From: Anaerolineae bacterium
GTDB lineage: Bacteria > Chloroflexota > Anaerolineae > Aggregatilineales > Phototrophicaceae
Assembly: GCA_020849765.1 (NCBI GenBank)
Contig: JADLAY010000065.1
Location: 1 to 64,000 of the forward strand
Direction of reading: 5' to 3'
DNA: 64,000 nucleotides
Shown: positions 34,287 to 42,984 of the stretch, in pieces
Layout of the letters: the number at the start of each line of letters is the position of its first letter
Position numbering within the stretch: position 1 is the first letter of the stretch
Notes under the pieces: model-generated
Databases searched by the model: none
Seen by the model: the letters and a program-made list of their open reading frames with translations, nothing else
Told to the model about the DNA's origin: nothing
Translations under genes and position numbers: made by a program

Positions 34287-35123
34287 ATGACACGGCAACC
34301 CACAAACACCTCAAATATCTTCAAATACGCCCTGCTCATCCTTGTCTGTTTCGTCATTCTGGGGCCCGTCCTGATGACGGTGCTCGGTGGCATACGCACC
34401 AATGGCGAATTCCTGGCGCGCCCGTTCGACCTGCCGAGGCAGGGCATCCAGTGGATCAACTTCCAGCAGATTCTGACCAACTCGACGTTCTGGCTGGCGC
34501 TCAAAAACAGCCTCCTGATCACAGGCGGCGTCACCATCCTCAACGTCGTTCTGGCCAGTATGCTGGCGTTCGTCTTCAGCCGGGTGGACTTCTTCGGGCG
34601 TGGCTTCATCTTCAATGTGCTCAGCCTGGGGCTGCTCTTCCCGATCGTCGTCGCCATCCTGCCGATCTTCATTCAGGTGCGCAGCCTGGGGTTGATCAAC
34701 AATCTGTGGGGCGTGATCCTGCCGTTGGTCGCCTTCGGCCTGCCCGGCAGCGTGGTCATCCTGCGCGGATTCTTCATCAGCGTTCCGTCCGAGCTGGAAG
34801 ATGCGTCCTACATCGACGGCTGTACGCGCCTCGACTTCTTCAGATACATCCTGGTGCCGCTGGCGCGCCCGGCCATCGCCGCAGTCGCCACGCTCCAGAT
34901 CATTGTCGGCTGGAACGATTACTTCCTGTCGCTGCTGATCCTCAACAACTCTGATAACTGGCCGCTGACGTTAGGCATCATGCAGTTCCAGGGACAGTAC
35001 GGCACCGATTGGGCGTTGGTCATGGCTTACGTCACGATTTTGATGGTCCCGGCGGTCGCCTTCTACCTGTTTGCCGAGCGCTACATCGTCACCGGTCTGA
35101 CGGGCGGCGAACTCAAGGGTTAG
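34287..35123 (+). CDS. Sugar ABC transporter permease, MalG/UgpE type
   Basis: A 278-residue partner permease with six helices. The EAA loop reads PSELEDASYIDGCTRLDFFR and is followed by YILVPLARPAIAAV. The C-terminal RYIVTGLTGGELKG is the standard MalG ending. It has a GAGAG site and is translated right after the first permease. Confidence 0.95.
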   Translation: MTRQPTNTSNIFKYALLILVCFVILGPVLMTVLGGIRTNGEFLARPFDLPRQGIQWINFQQILTNSTFWLALKNSLLITGGVTILNVVLASMLAFVFSRVDFFGRGFIFNVLSLGLLFPIVVAILPIFIQVRSLGLINNLWGVILPLVAFGLPGSVVILRGFFISVPSELEDASYIDGCTRLDFFRYILVPLARPAIAAVATLQIIVGWNDYFLSLLILNNSDNWPLTLGIMQFQGQYGTDWALVMAYVTILMVPAVAFYLFAERYIVTGLTGGELKG

Positions 35124-35170
35124 CACAGGGTGATTGCTGCTGTACAGCGACCCGTGCACATCACGGGAAC

Positions 35171-35340
35171 GGACGCCCAGTTGGGCGTCCCTACAAATCA
35201 AAACGGGCGTGCAGGGGCGGCATACATGACGCCGGCCGCCTTCACAAATCCCTTTCGCCGGATAGGTGAACAATCACCCGCGCCGTGGCGCGTTCATACG
35301 AGTCATCTCGTATCTGTAGGGACAGAGCGTGCCGTGTCCG
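35171..35340. repeat. Palindromic repeats inside the sugar operon
   Basis: Copies of the GTAGGG family at 35171-35193 (facing left, core GCCCA/TGGGC) and 35315-35340 (decayed core) lie between the permease and GH8 genes. The 247-bp gap contains no gene. Confidence 0.65.
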
Positions 35341-35370
35341 ATGACTTTTGACTATCATGAGGTATCGACC

Positions 35371-36609
35371 ATGAAACAAACATCGCGCAAGGGTATCATC
35401 CTACAGTCGATCATCTTGTTGTCCATCCTCTGGGCTGCGCCTGTGCTGGTGTCGGCCCAATCCGACGATGTGCAGGGCGCGTTCTTCACCGGCGATTATC
35501 CCAACGCCCTGGCCGCTATGGGCATCCCGCAGGACGAGATCGACGCGCGCATCAACGACGCCTTCGACCAGCTCTTCTATGGCGACGACATCACGCAGCG
35601 CGTCTACTACCCCGTCGGCGACGACATGGCCTACCTGCTCGACGTCGCCAACAACGACGTGCGCTCCGAGGGCATGTCCTACGGCATGATGATCGCCGTC
35701 CAGATGGACAAGCAGGAAGAATTCAACCGCATCTGGACGTGGGCCAAGACCTACATGTATCACCCGGACGATCCGTACAAGGGCTACTTTAGCTGGCACA
35801 ATGAGACGGACGGCACCGTGATCGATGCCAACCCTGCCTCGGACGGCGAAACGTGGTTCGCGACCGCCCTGCTGTTTGCCGATGCGCGCTGGGGCAGCGG
35901 CGAAGGCATTTATGACTACGCGACAGAGGCGAACACGATCCTGCAAGACATGCTCCATCGCGAACCGACCGGCATCGGCACGCCGATGTTCGACCTGGAA
36001 GAGAAGATGGTCGTCTTCGTGCCGTCGCCGGGTCGCAACAGTGAATTCACCGATCCGTCGTATCACACGCCGCACTTCTATGAGATCTGGGCGCGCGAGG
36101 CAGCGCAGGACAACGACTTCTGGGCCGATGCCGCGCAGATCAGCCGCGATTTCTGGCATCTGGCGGCGCACCCGGAAACCGGTCTGATGTCGAACTACAC
36201 GGAATTCACCGGCGAGCCACGTGCGATGAGCAACTATGGCGAGTATTATTATGCGGATGCCTGGCGCATCGGCATGAACATCGCGCTCGACTATGTTTGG
36301 TTCCGTGTCGATGACTGGCAGGTGGAAGAACTCAACCGCCTGCTCACATTCTTCTATGATCAGGGCATCAATAGTTACATGAGCCGGTTTAGAATTGATG
36401 GGACGCCCGCTGACCCGCAGCACCGGGCGACGGGTTTGATTGCCATGAACGCCGTGGCGACCCTGGCGGCAGACACCGCCTACGACGAAGAGTTCGTGCG
36501 CGCCTTTTGGGATACGCCGCTGCCTGTTGGCCAATACCGGTATTACGATGGCTTGCTCTACATGATGGCGCTGCTGCAACTGAGCGGAAATTTCCGGGCC
36601 TACACCTGA
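35371..36609 (+). CDS. GH8 glycoside hydrolase, probable reducing-end xylose-releasing exo-oligoxylanase
   Basis: A 412-residue inverting glycosidase with an (alpha/alpha)6 barrel. The general acid is E100 in SEGMSYGMM, and the probable base is D296 in YADAWRIG. Their spacing of 196 residues is close to that of Bacillus halodurans Rex. The segment SDGETWFATALLFAD is also typical. A signal peptide (residues 8-29, ending LVSAQ) marks it as exported, unusual for Rex enzymes, which are mostly cytoplasmic. The ATG at 35371 has a GAGG site. It would trim xylo-oligosaccharides before uptake. Confidence 0.88.
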   Translation: MKQTSRKGIILQSIILLSILWAAPVLVSAQSDDVQGAFFTGDYPNALAAMGIPQDEIDARINDAFDQLFYGDDITQRVYYPVGDDMAYLLDVANNDVRSEGMSYGMMIAVQMDKQEEFNRIWTWAKTYMYHPDDPYKGYFSWHNETDGTVIDANPASDGETWFATALLFADARWGSGEGIYDYATEANTILQDMLHREPTGIGTPMFDLEEKMVVFVPSPGRNSEFTDPSYHTPHFYEIWAREAAQDNDFWADAAQISRDFWHLAAHPETGLMSNYTEFTGEPRAMSNYGEYYYADAWRIGMNIALDYVWFRVDDWQVEELNRLLTFFYDQGINSYMSRFRIDGTPADPQHRATGLIAMNAVATLAADTAYDEEFVRAFWDTPLPVGQYRYYDGLLYMMALLQLSGNFRAYT

Positions 36610-36661
36610 TCGTGACGATCGCGGCGTAGGCAAGGGGGACACAAGAAAGAAGCGGACAAAG

Positions 36662-39022
36662 ATGACGGTTGAACGAGTCTACACCGATGCTGCGCGGCCG
36701 GTCGAAGACCGCGTGGCACACTTGATGACGGAAATGACGGTCGAGGAGAAGGTCGCCCAGTTGGCGGGCGTTTGGGTCAGCGACCTGATCGACCTTGAGC
36801 GGCGCTTCTCGCCGAGGCAGGCGCGCCAGTCGATCCTGCACGGCACCGGGCACATCACGCGCGTTGGCGCGGTCTCGATGCTGCCGCCGGTCGAAATCGC
36901 GAAATTGACCAACGACATCCAGCGCTTCCTGGTCGAAGAGACGCGCCTCGGCATCCCCGCCATCATTCACGAGGAAAGCTGCGCCGGCTATCTCGCGCGC
37001 GGCGCGACGACCTTCCCGCAGGCGATCGGCATGGCGGCGACCTGGAACCCGGAGCTGGTCGAGGCGATGGCGCAGGTCATCCGCCTGCAAATGCGCGCCG
37101 TCGGTGCGCACCAGACGCTCGCGCCCGTGCTCGACGTCGCCCGCGACGCGCGCTGGGGCCGCATGGAAGAGACCTTCGGTGAAGACCCGTTCCTCGTCAG
37201 CGCGCTCGGCACCGCCTACATCAAGGGCTTGCAGACCGACGATTGGGCCGATGGCATCATGGCGACGGCCAAGCACTTCATCGGCTACAGCCTGTCCGAA
37301 GGCGGCCTGAACTGGGCGCCCGCGCACATCCCCGAACGGCTGCTGCGCGAGGTCTTCCTGCCGCCCTTCATCGCCGCCATCCGTGACGGCAAAGCGGCGA
37401 CGGTCATGAACGCCTATCAGGAGCTGGATGGCCTGCCCGCGGGCAGCGCGACATGGCTGATGGTCGACCTGCTGCGCGACGAGCTCGGCTTCGACGGCGT
37501 GGTCGTCTCCGACTACTTCACCATCAACATGTTCGCCGAATATCATCACATCGCCGCCGACAAGCGCGAAGCCGCGCGCTACGGCCTGGAAGCCGGGCTC
37601 GACGTCGAACTGCCGGACTCGGATTGCTACGGCCAGCCGCTGCTCGATGCGCTCAACGACGGCGAGATCGACATCGCGCTGGTGGATACCGCCGTGCGCC
37701 GCGTGCTCGACATGAAGATGCGCCTGCGCCTGTTCGAGAATCCCTACGCGGATACCGGCAGCGTGCTCACCGTCTACAACACGCCGGAGCAGATCGCGCT
37801 TACGCGGACGCTGGCCGAACAGACGATCGTCCTGCTCAAGAACGAGAGCGAACTGCTGCCTCTGCGCGGCGATCTCAAGACGATCGCCGTCATCGGGCCG
37901 AGCGCCGACAGCCCCCGCCTGATGCAGGGTGACTATCACTATCCCGCGCACATGGAAGGCATCACCGACCTGCCGCAGGACAGCATGGAAGCACCCGCGC
38001 CTGGCAAGCAGCTCAAGAGCGTCGACTGGGAGGAACACCGCCCGCCGACGACGACCGTGCTCCAGGGCATCCGCGCGCGCGCCGGAGCAGGCACGGAAGT
38101 CATCTACGCCCAGGGCTGCACGGTCACGGGCACAGACACGAGCGGTTTTGCCGAGGCGACCGCCGCCGCGCAGCGCGCCGACGTCGCCATCGTTGTCGTG
38201 GGCGATCTGTCCGGCCTGGGCAAAGGCTCGACCAGCGGCGAGGCCATCGACCGCGCCACGCTCGAACTGCCCGGTGTCCAGCAGGATCTGATCCAGGCGG
38301 TGCACGCGACCGGCACGCCGACCGTGGTCGTTCTGCTCAATGGCCGCTCGCCCGCCCTGACGCAGATCGTCGACCAGATCCCTGCCATTCTCGAAGCGTG
38401 GCTGCCCGCGCAAGAAGGCGGCGCGGCCATCGCCCGCGTCCTCTTCGGCGACGTCAATCCGGGCGGCAAGCTGCCGGTCTCGTTCCCGCGCGCCGCGGGC
38501 CAGATGCCGCTCTACTACAACCACAAGCCGTCCGGCCAGCGCTCACACTGGCACGGCGAATACGCCGACATGAGTCCGAAGCCGCTGTTCCCGTTCGGCC
38601 ACGGCCTTTGCTACACCAGCTTCGCCTACGATGGGCTGGAAATTTCGCCCGCCGAGGCGACCGCTGACGACGTGGTCAGCATCCGCGTGCGCGTCGAAAA
38701 CGTCGGCGAGCGCGCAGGTGACGAGGTCGTCCAGCTTTACGTGCAGGATCTGATCGGCAGCGTGACGCGCCCGGTCAAAGAGCTGAAGGGCTTCAAGCGC
38801 ATCACGCTCCAGCCGCGCGAGGCCAAGACGATCACGTTCAAGCTCGACGTGCGCCATCTCGCCTTCTACGACCGCCGGATGAAGCGTGTCGTCGAGCCAG
38901 GCACGATCGCCGTCATGATCGGCAGCTCGTCGGACGACATCCGCCTGACCGGCGAATTCGAGATCGTCGGCCCGACAACCGAGGTCGATCACGTCTCCTT
39001 CACGCCGGTGGAAGTGCGTTAG
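36662..39022 (+). CDS. GH3 beta-glucosidase/beta-xylosidase
   Basis: A 786-residue retaining glycosidase. The GH3 N-domain has KHF (AKHFIGYS, about 204-211) and nucleophile D284 (GVVVSDYF). The GH3 C-domain starts near 390 (EQTIVLLKNESELLPL), and a fibronectin III-like domain lies near 680-770 (VENVGERAGDEVVQLYVQD). No signal peptide is present, so it acts in the cytoplasm on imported oligosaccharides. It is the last gene of the LacI-controlled operon, 52 bp after GH8. Beta-xylosidase fits the operon best, but beta-glucosidase cannot be excluded. Confidence 0.95.
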   Translation: MTVERVYTDAARPVEDRVAHLMTEMTVEEKVAQLAGVWVSDLIDLERRFSPRQARQSILHGTGHITRVGAVSMLPPVEIAKLTNDIQRFLVEETRLGIPAIIHEESCAGYLARGATTFPQAIGMAATWNPELVEAMAQVIRLQMRAVGAHQTLAPVLDVARDARWGRMEETFGEDPFLVSALGTAYIKGLQTDDWADGIMATAKHFIGYSLSEGGLNWAPAHIPERLLREVFLPPFIAAIRDGKAATVMNAYQELDGLPAGSATWLMVDLLRDELGFDGVVVSDYFTINMFAEYHHIAADKREAARYGLEAGLDVELPDSDCYGQPLLDALNDGEIDIALVDTAVRRVLDMKMRLRLFENPYADTGSVLTVYNTPEQIALTRTLAEQTIVLLKNESELLPLRGDLKTIAVIGPSADSPRLMQGDYHYPAHMEGITDLPQDSMEAPAPGKQLKSVDWEEHRPPTTTVLQGIRARAGAGTEVIYAQGCTVTGTDTSGFAEATAAAQRADVAIVVVGDLSGLGKGSTSGEAIDRATLELPGVQQDLIQAVHATGTPTVVVLLNGRSPALTQIVDQIPAILEAWLPAQEGGAAIARVLFGDVNPGGKLPVSFPRAAGQMPLYYNHKPSGQRSHWHGEYADMSPKPLFPFGHGLCYTSFAYDGLEISPAEATADDVVSIRVRVENVGERAGDEVVQLYVQDLIGSVTRPVKELKGFKRITLQPREAKTITFKLDVRHLAFYDRRMKRVVEPGTIAVMIGSSSDDIRLTGEFEIVGPTTEVDHVSFTPVEVR

Positions 39023-39058
39023 TACGTCCGCAAGATGAGAATGCAATGTTTGCGTCGC

Positions 39059-39235
39059 CGTTGGCTGAAGCCGAACGGCTAACTGAAATCAAGCCCACTG
39101 AAGGGGCTGCAAGAAACCTGAAAGGATTACAAAGCGCCTTTAGTGCGCTTGATGATGTGAGCCGGGCGTTTCAACGTCCGGCGGACACAAAAGCATCCTA
39201 AGCCACTTTGAACGGCTTATGCTACAGACACATCG
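39059..39235. repeat. Hairpin-word cluster
   Basis: Short inverted repeats follow one another: TTGGCTGAAGCC with AACGGCT, AGCCCACTGAAGGGGCT, AAGCGCCTTTAGTGCGCTT, GCCGGGCGTTTCAACGTCCGGC and AAGCCACTTTGAACGGCTT. Three of these words also occur near 19690-19835. Confidence 0.65.
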
Positions 39236-39385
39236 TGCTGGATGTCAACTCGATGTACTAGGCATACGCCTTTCGGCTCTTTCGCCGAGCGGTTAGTATT
39301 GATAGGGGCGCATCACCATGCGTCCCTTTTGATTTCCCCGACCATCCACGGTTGCACTGCCGCACACGGAGAAAGGCGACGCGTA

Positions 39386-40183
39386 GTGCCTGATAATCGA
39401 CCTCTGGGCCGCACGATTGGCTATACCGTCCGCGAAATAGCGACGCCCGTCGAAGATTTGCACTTCTGGACGGATGAATACGATCAGGTGCAACGCGCAA
39501 ACCCGATTCAAGACGCCAATCAAGAGGCATTCACCTACCTGCCGGTGCAGCAGGACCGCAGGATTACCGGCTTCGTCAGGTACGCCGCATCCGGCGCCAG
39601 CGAATTCATCCCGCTGTCCGCCGACTGGTTGATCGCCGCCGACACCCCGATTCTCCACCTGATTGAGTTGTTCGCCGAAGCGCCCGATCGCATTTTTCTC
39701 GTACTGCAATCGAGCAAAATTGTGGGTCTCGTCGCGCCAGCCGATTTGAACAAGGTTCCCGCGCGAGCCAGCATCTACCTGCTGACGGCGCACTTCGAGG
39801 CCGAACTCGCCCAACTGATCCGAAACACCCTGCATGAAGACGAAGCGGAACTCGAAGCGCTATTGACCGCCGACGTGCTCAACAAGCTGCGCGCTGAACA
39901 GACCAAGACCAACGCGACCGACCTGGGTCTCAATCTCTTCTACTATCTGTACCTGGCCGACTTGATGACGATCGTCGCCAAACACCCGGAGCTGCGGGCC
40001 TTCTTTGGGTTTGCATCGAGAGCGGTCGCGGATCGGGAGCTGGATTTTGCCGGGTTGCGCAACCGCGTCAGCCATTTGTCAGGGCTGCTCATCACATCCC
40101 GCGATGAACTCAAAGCCCTCAATGACGCCTGCAACAAGGTGATTCGGTTGAGCGCCAGGATGCATGCGGACTCGTCCGGGTAG
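39386..40183 (+). CDS. CBS-domain protein with C-terminal HEPN-like domain
   Basis: A 265-residue soluble protein from a GTG start at 39386, which follows GAGAAAGG; a frame extends to 39242 but only through repeat DNA. The middle (about residues 77-122: LSADWLIAADTPILHLIELF, DRIFLVLQSSKIVGLVAPAD) resembles one CBS module, a sensor of adenosyl nucleotides. The C-terminal alpha-helical part ends with FAGLRNRVSHLSG, where R225-N-x3-H230 fits the Rx4-6H motif of HEPN RNases. A nucleotide-controlled RNase is possible but unproven. The downstream HxlR gene faces the other way, so it has no operon partner. Confidence 0.7.
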   Translation: MPDNRPLGRTIGYTVREIATPVEDLHFWTDEYDQVQRANPIQDANQEAFTYLPVQQDRRITGFVRYAASGASEFIPLSADWLIAADTPILHLIELFAEAPDRIFLVLQSSKIVGLVAPADLNKVPARASIYLLTAHFEAELAQLIRNTLHEDEAELEALLTADVLNKLRAEQTKTNATDLGLNLFYYLYLADLMTIVAKHPELRAFFGFASRAVADRELDFAGLRNRVSHLSGLLITSRDELKALNDACNKVIRLSARMHADSSG

Positions 40184-40576
40184 TCAGCCGCCGGTCGCCT
40201 CATCCCGATCGTCGTACAGGCTCTGCGCCTCGCTCACCTCGTCGATGTGCGCCTCGGCCCAATCGCGGATGGCCGTCAGCGGCGCGCACAACGTCTCGCC
40301 GAGCGACGTCAGCGTGTACTCGACGCGTGGCGGCACCTCCGCGTAGATCGTCCGCCTGACCAGCCCGTCGCGCTCCAGATTGCGCAGCGTCTGGGTCAGC
40401 ATCTTGGATGAGATGCCGCCGATGCTGCGCTGCAGCTCCAGGAAGCGCACCGGCCCGTCGTCGAGCAGGCCAATGATGAGCGCCGTCCACTTATCGCCGA
40501 TCCGGTCGAGCACCTGGCGCGTCGGGCACGCCTCCGCGTACATCGGCCCCAGCCGCTTGCCCGTGATGCTTTCCAT
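40184..40576 (-). CDS. HxlR-family transcriptional regulator, YtfH/QorR-like
   Basis: A 130-residue winged-helix regulator with a conserved N-terminal cysteine (C17 in EACPTRQVLDRIGDKW), the sensing residue in quinone- or thiol-responsive relatives. The HTH reads FLELQRSIGGISSKMLTQTLRNL, with the wing at VRRTIYAEVPPRVEYTLT. It is divergent from a QorB-like gene, the same arrangement as ytfH/ytfG in E. coli, so it probably represses both genes through the AACTCCCTTAC repeats between them. Confidence 0.92.
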   Translation of the reverse strand: MESITGKRLGPMYAEACPTRQVLDRIGDKWTALIIGLLDDGPVRFLELQRSIGGISSKMLTQTLRNLERDGLVRRTIYAEVPPRVEYTLTSLGETLCAPLTAIRDWAEAHIDEVSEAQSLYDDRDEATGG

Positions 40577-40581
40577 CAGGT

Positions 40582-40640
40582 AACTCCCTTACTGCAAAGT
40601 GCCTACTTCCTATTGTAAAGCAACTCCCTTACAGTAACTA
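40582..40640. promoter_or_regulatory. Divergent HxlR/QorB control region with two operator-like repeats
   Basis: AACTCCCTTAC occurs at 40582-40592 and 40622-40632, exactly 40 bp apart. The first overlaps the regulator gene's ribosome site. The second lies in the 16-bp spacer of a plus-strand promoter candidate (TTGTAA 40613-40618, TAACTA 40635-40640). Binding of the HxlR regulator to both would block both genes. Confidence 0.6.
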
Positions 40641-40673
40641 TTGGAATTTATCGTTCAATCTGGGAGATCAACC

Positions 40674-41573
40674 ATGTCAGAAACCCGGCAAGCCACTCTG
40701 CTCGTGACCGGCGCCTCCGGCCACCTGGGCCGCCGCGTCATCGAACTGCTGCTCGAAGCGCAGGCCGGGCCGATCGTCGCCTCCACCCGCACGCCGGACA
40801 AACTGGCAGATTTCAGCGCACGCGGCGTCGACGTGCGCCAGGCCGACTTTGACGACCCGGCCTCGCTGGCGGCGGCCTTCGCCGGTGTCGACCGCCTGCT
40901 GCTGATCAGCACGGATGCGGTCGGCCAGCCCGGCTACCGCATCAACCAGCACGTCAGCGCCGTCAAAGCCGCCGAGGCAGCGGGAGTCAAGCACGTCCTC
41001 TACACGTCGATCGTCAACCCCGGCCCGGATACACCGGTCGTGCTGTCCGCCGACCACCTCGCCACGGAGACCGCCCTCGAAGCCAGCAGCATGGGCTGGA
41101 CATTCCTGCGCAACAACATCTATGCGGACATCCTGCCTGTCTCGCTCAACCGCGCGCTGCAGATGGGCAGCCTCTACGCCGCCGCCGCGGATGGCAAAGC
41201 CGCCTATATCACGCGCGAGGACTGCGCACGCGCGGCAGCGGCGGCCCTGGCCGACACGTTCGAGGGGCGGCGCGCGCTCGACATCACCGGGCCGGAAGCC
41301 CTGTCGCAGGCGGATCTGGCGAGCATCGCGAGCGCGATCGCGGGCAAGCCGCTGACCTACGTCGCGCTGCCGGTCGAGACGATGATCGACAACATGGTCA
41401 GCGCCGGGCTGCCCCGGCCCGCCGCCGCAGCCTATGCCTCGTTTGATCAGGGTATTGCCGAGGGGAAATTCGACGTAGTCACCAGCGCCGTCGAGGAATT
41501 GACCGGCCGCCAGCCGATGCGCATTGCTGACTTCCTGGCCGCCGAGCGCGAGACGCTCATGCAAGGACTGTAG
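40674..41573 (+). CDS. NmrA-like NAD(P)-binding protein, QorB (YtfG)-type quinone oxidoreductase
   Basis: A 299-residue atypical SDR. The Rossmann motif TGASGHLGRRV is near residues 12-22, followed by ASTRTPDKLADF, VRQADFDDP and LLLISTDAVG. The later segment GWTFLRNNIYADILP is shared with YtfG and NmrA. It lacks the SDR YxxxK pair, as expected for this group. It probably reduces quinones with NADPH under electrophile stress, controlled by the divergent HxlR regulator. The ATG at 40674 follows GGGAG. Confidence 0.9.
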   Translation: MSETRQATLLVTGASGHLGRRVIELLLEAQAGPIVASTRTPDKLADFSARGVDVRQADFDDPASLAAAFAGVDRLLLISTDAVGQPGYRINQHVSAVKAAEAAGVKHVLYTSIVNPGPDTPVVLSADHLATETALEASSMGWTFLRNNIYADILPVSLNRALQMGSLYAAAADGKAAYITREDCARAAAAALADTFEGRRALDITGPEALSQADLASIASAIAGKPLTYVALPVETMIDNMVSAGLPRPAAAAYASFDQGIAEGKFDVVTSAVEELTGRQPMRIADFLAAERETLMQGL

Positions 41574-41657
41574 ACAGATCGGGTGCCGACTCAGCCGGGG
41601 TTGTGTCCCTGGCTGGACCGGCGCGGATTACGGTTCGTGCGTCCAGGCGTTCGCCGT

Positions 41658-42242
41658 TCAGTGGCGGACGCGGTAGCGGATGTGAGTCGCGTCTGGCGCA
41701 TCGATCACCCGGACGATCTCCAGCTCGATGCGCGACGGCAGCAGATCGAACAGGCGACGGCCACCGCCAAACAGCACCGGGATCTGGTGGATTTGCAGCT
41801 CGTCCAGCACCCCGGCCTCGAGCGCCCGCTGCGCCGTATACGCGCCGTGCACCATTACGTTTCGATCCCCGGCGGCGGCCTTGGCCTGAGCCATCGCGCT
41901 CGCGATGCCGTCGAGCACGTAGGTCACCAGCGGATAGTTTGCCACCGAAGGCCCCGGTGGCCGGTGGCTGACGACAAAGATCGGGACACCGTGATGATTT
42001 CCGCCCCAGTGGTCGACCTGCTCCACAGTCCGACGACCGGCAAGCACGGCACCCGTCGCATTGCCTTCGTCTATGAAGTGCGCTCCCCAGCCGGTGCCCG
42101 TCGTGTTGGGAGGTGATGCTTCGAAGCCATACCACTCGTGCAGGCGCATGAAGCCATCGCCGCCGGGGTTGTCCGGGTCGTCGCTCGGCCCCGCAGTATA
42201 CCCGTCGAGTGACATCGACATGTAGAGCACTGATGTAGACAC
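41658..42242 (-). CDS. Dihydrofolate-reductase-fold (RibD C-terminal) protein
   Basis: A 194-residue protein of the RibD_C/DHFR-like family, with MSMSLDGYTAG at the N-terminus, AVLAGRRTVEQVDHWGG, FVVSHRPP, and VMVHGAYTAQRALEAGVLDELQIHQIPVLFGGGRRLF. These proteins reduce pterin-like or other small heterocycles with NADPH, and most members are uncharacterised. The start is GTG with a perfect AGGAGGT four bases upstream, which settles the choice. It converges with the QorB-like gene. Confidence 0.9.
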   Translation of the reverse strand: MSTSVLYMSMSLDGYTAGPSDDPDNPGGDGFMRLHEWYGFEASPPNTTGTGWGAHFIDEGNATGAVLAGRRTVEQVDHWGGNHHGVPIFVVSHRPPGPSVANYPLVTYVLDGIASAMAQAKAAAGDRNVMVHGAYTAQRALEAGVLDELQIHQIPVLFGGGRRLFDLLPSRIELEIVRVIDAPDATHIRYRVRH

Positions 42243-42404
42243 TTCGACCTCCTGTGAAACAAGCCGATCTCGCCCATGCAGGATATGCGATTGCGCTCAA
42301 TGTGTCTTGGGAAAACTCAAGCACTGGATCGGCACGTGCAAGCGGCGGTCACTTTGCGTGCGCACGACCTATGCGACCGTTCGCCGGTCGGGCATCGGTG
42401 CCGC

Positions 42405-42848
42405 TTACGCCTCGTCCGTCCACAGGTCGAGCGAGTCGAGCGCGCTGCGAACGCGTTCCAACGACGTGCCTGCCTGCTCCAGAATCTGCGCGGTGGCCTC
42501 ATCCTCCAGGCTGCCCGCCAGCAGATGGGCCGAGGCCAGCTTCTTGTCGCCACGCTTGTGGGCGGCGGCGGCGGCACGTTCGAGCGTCTTCTTGACGCCG
42601 TCGCTCAGATCGAGCTTGGCCGATGCCTCGCGACTGCCGTTCTGGCCGAGCGCGCGCAGCTTGTCGGTCGTCACGCCCAGCTCGTTCAAGACGTGGGCCG
42701 CCGTGCTCTCGCCTGGGGGGAGCTGGGCCAGCCCGGCGAGTAAATGCCGCACCTCAATCAGGGTCGCCTGTTCGAGTTCAGCCTCGCGTTGGGCGGCGCT
42801 GAGGCTGTTCCTGGCGTTCGCCGTGAAGCGCAGCATCAGATTCGACAT
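42405..42848 (-). CDS. Stand-alone Clp_N-domain protein
   Basis: A 147-residue protein made of the two helical Clp N-terminal repeats (FTANARNSLSAAQREAELE and DGVKKTLERAAAAAHKRGDK), with LIEVRHLLAGLAQ and LASAHLLAGSLEDE as the paired core segments. No AAA+ module follows. Such free Clp_N proteins, like plant ClpT or actinobacterial homologues, may bind the Clp protease or compete for substrates. It stands alone on the minus strand. Confidence 0.85.
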   Translation of the reverse strand: MSNLMLRFTANARNSLSAAQREAELEQATLIEVRHLLAGLAQLPPGESTAAHVLNELGVTTDKLRALGQNGSREASAKLDLSDGVKKTLERAAAAAHKRGDKKLASAHLLAGSLEDEATAQILEQAGTSLERVRSALDSLDLWTDEA

Positions 42849-42984
42849 CTTCCTCGCCTTTTGCTTTGTCTGCCTACAGAAACAGGATACAACAACCGGC
42901 GTCGCACGGCTATGCCAATCGCGACCACCGCTGTGCCCTCTTGCCGCGAGAACGGCCGCCAGATCGCCCGCCGCTCAACGCCGG

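Noticed and set aside
34300..34330. A match to units 2-3 of the four-unit promoter element (CACCTCAAATATCTTCAAAT)
   Set aside because: It lies inside the permease coding sequence, where it encodes the N-terminal residues, points away from the gene, and lacks units 1 and 4.
36389..38524. A 711-residue open frame on the minus strand
   Set aside because: It lies antisense to the clear GH3 gene, has no family motif and is rich in A, R, D and H as expected for a shadow frame in GC-rich DNA. The same holds for long antisense frames at 31970-33766, 26919-28616 and 61359-62933.
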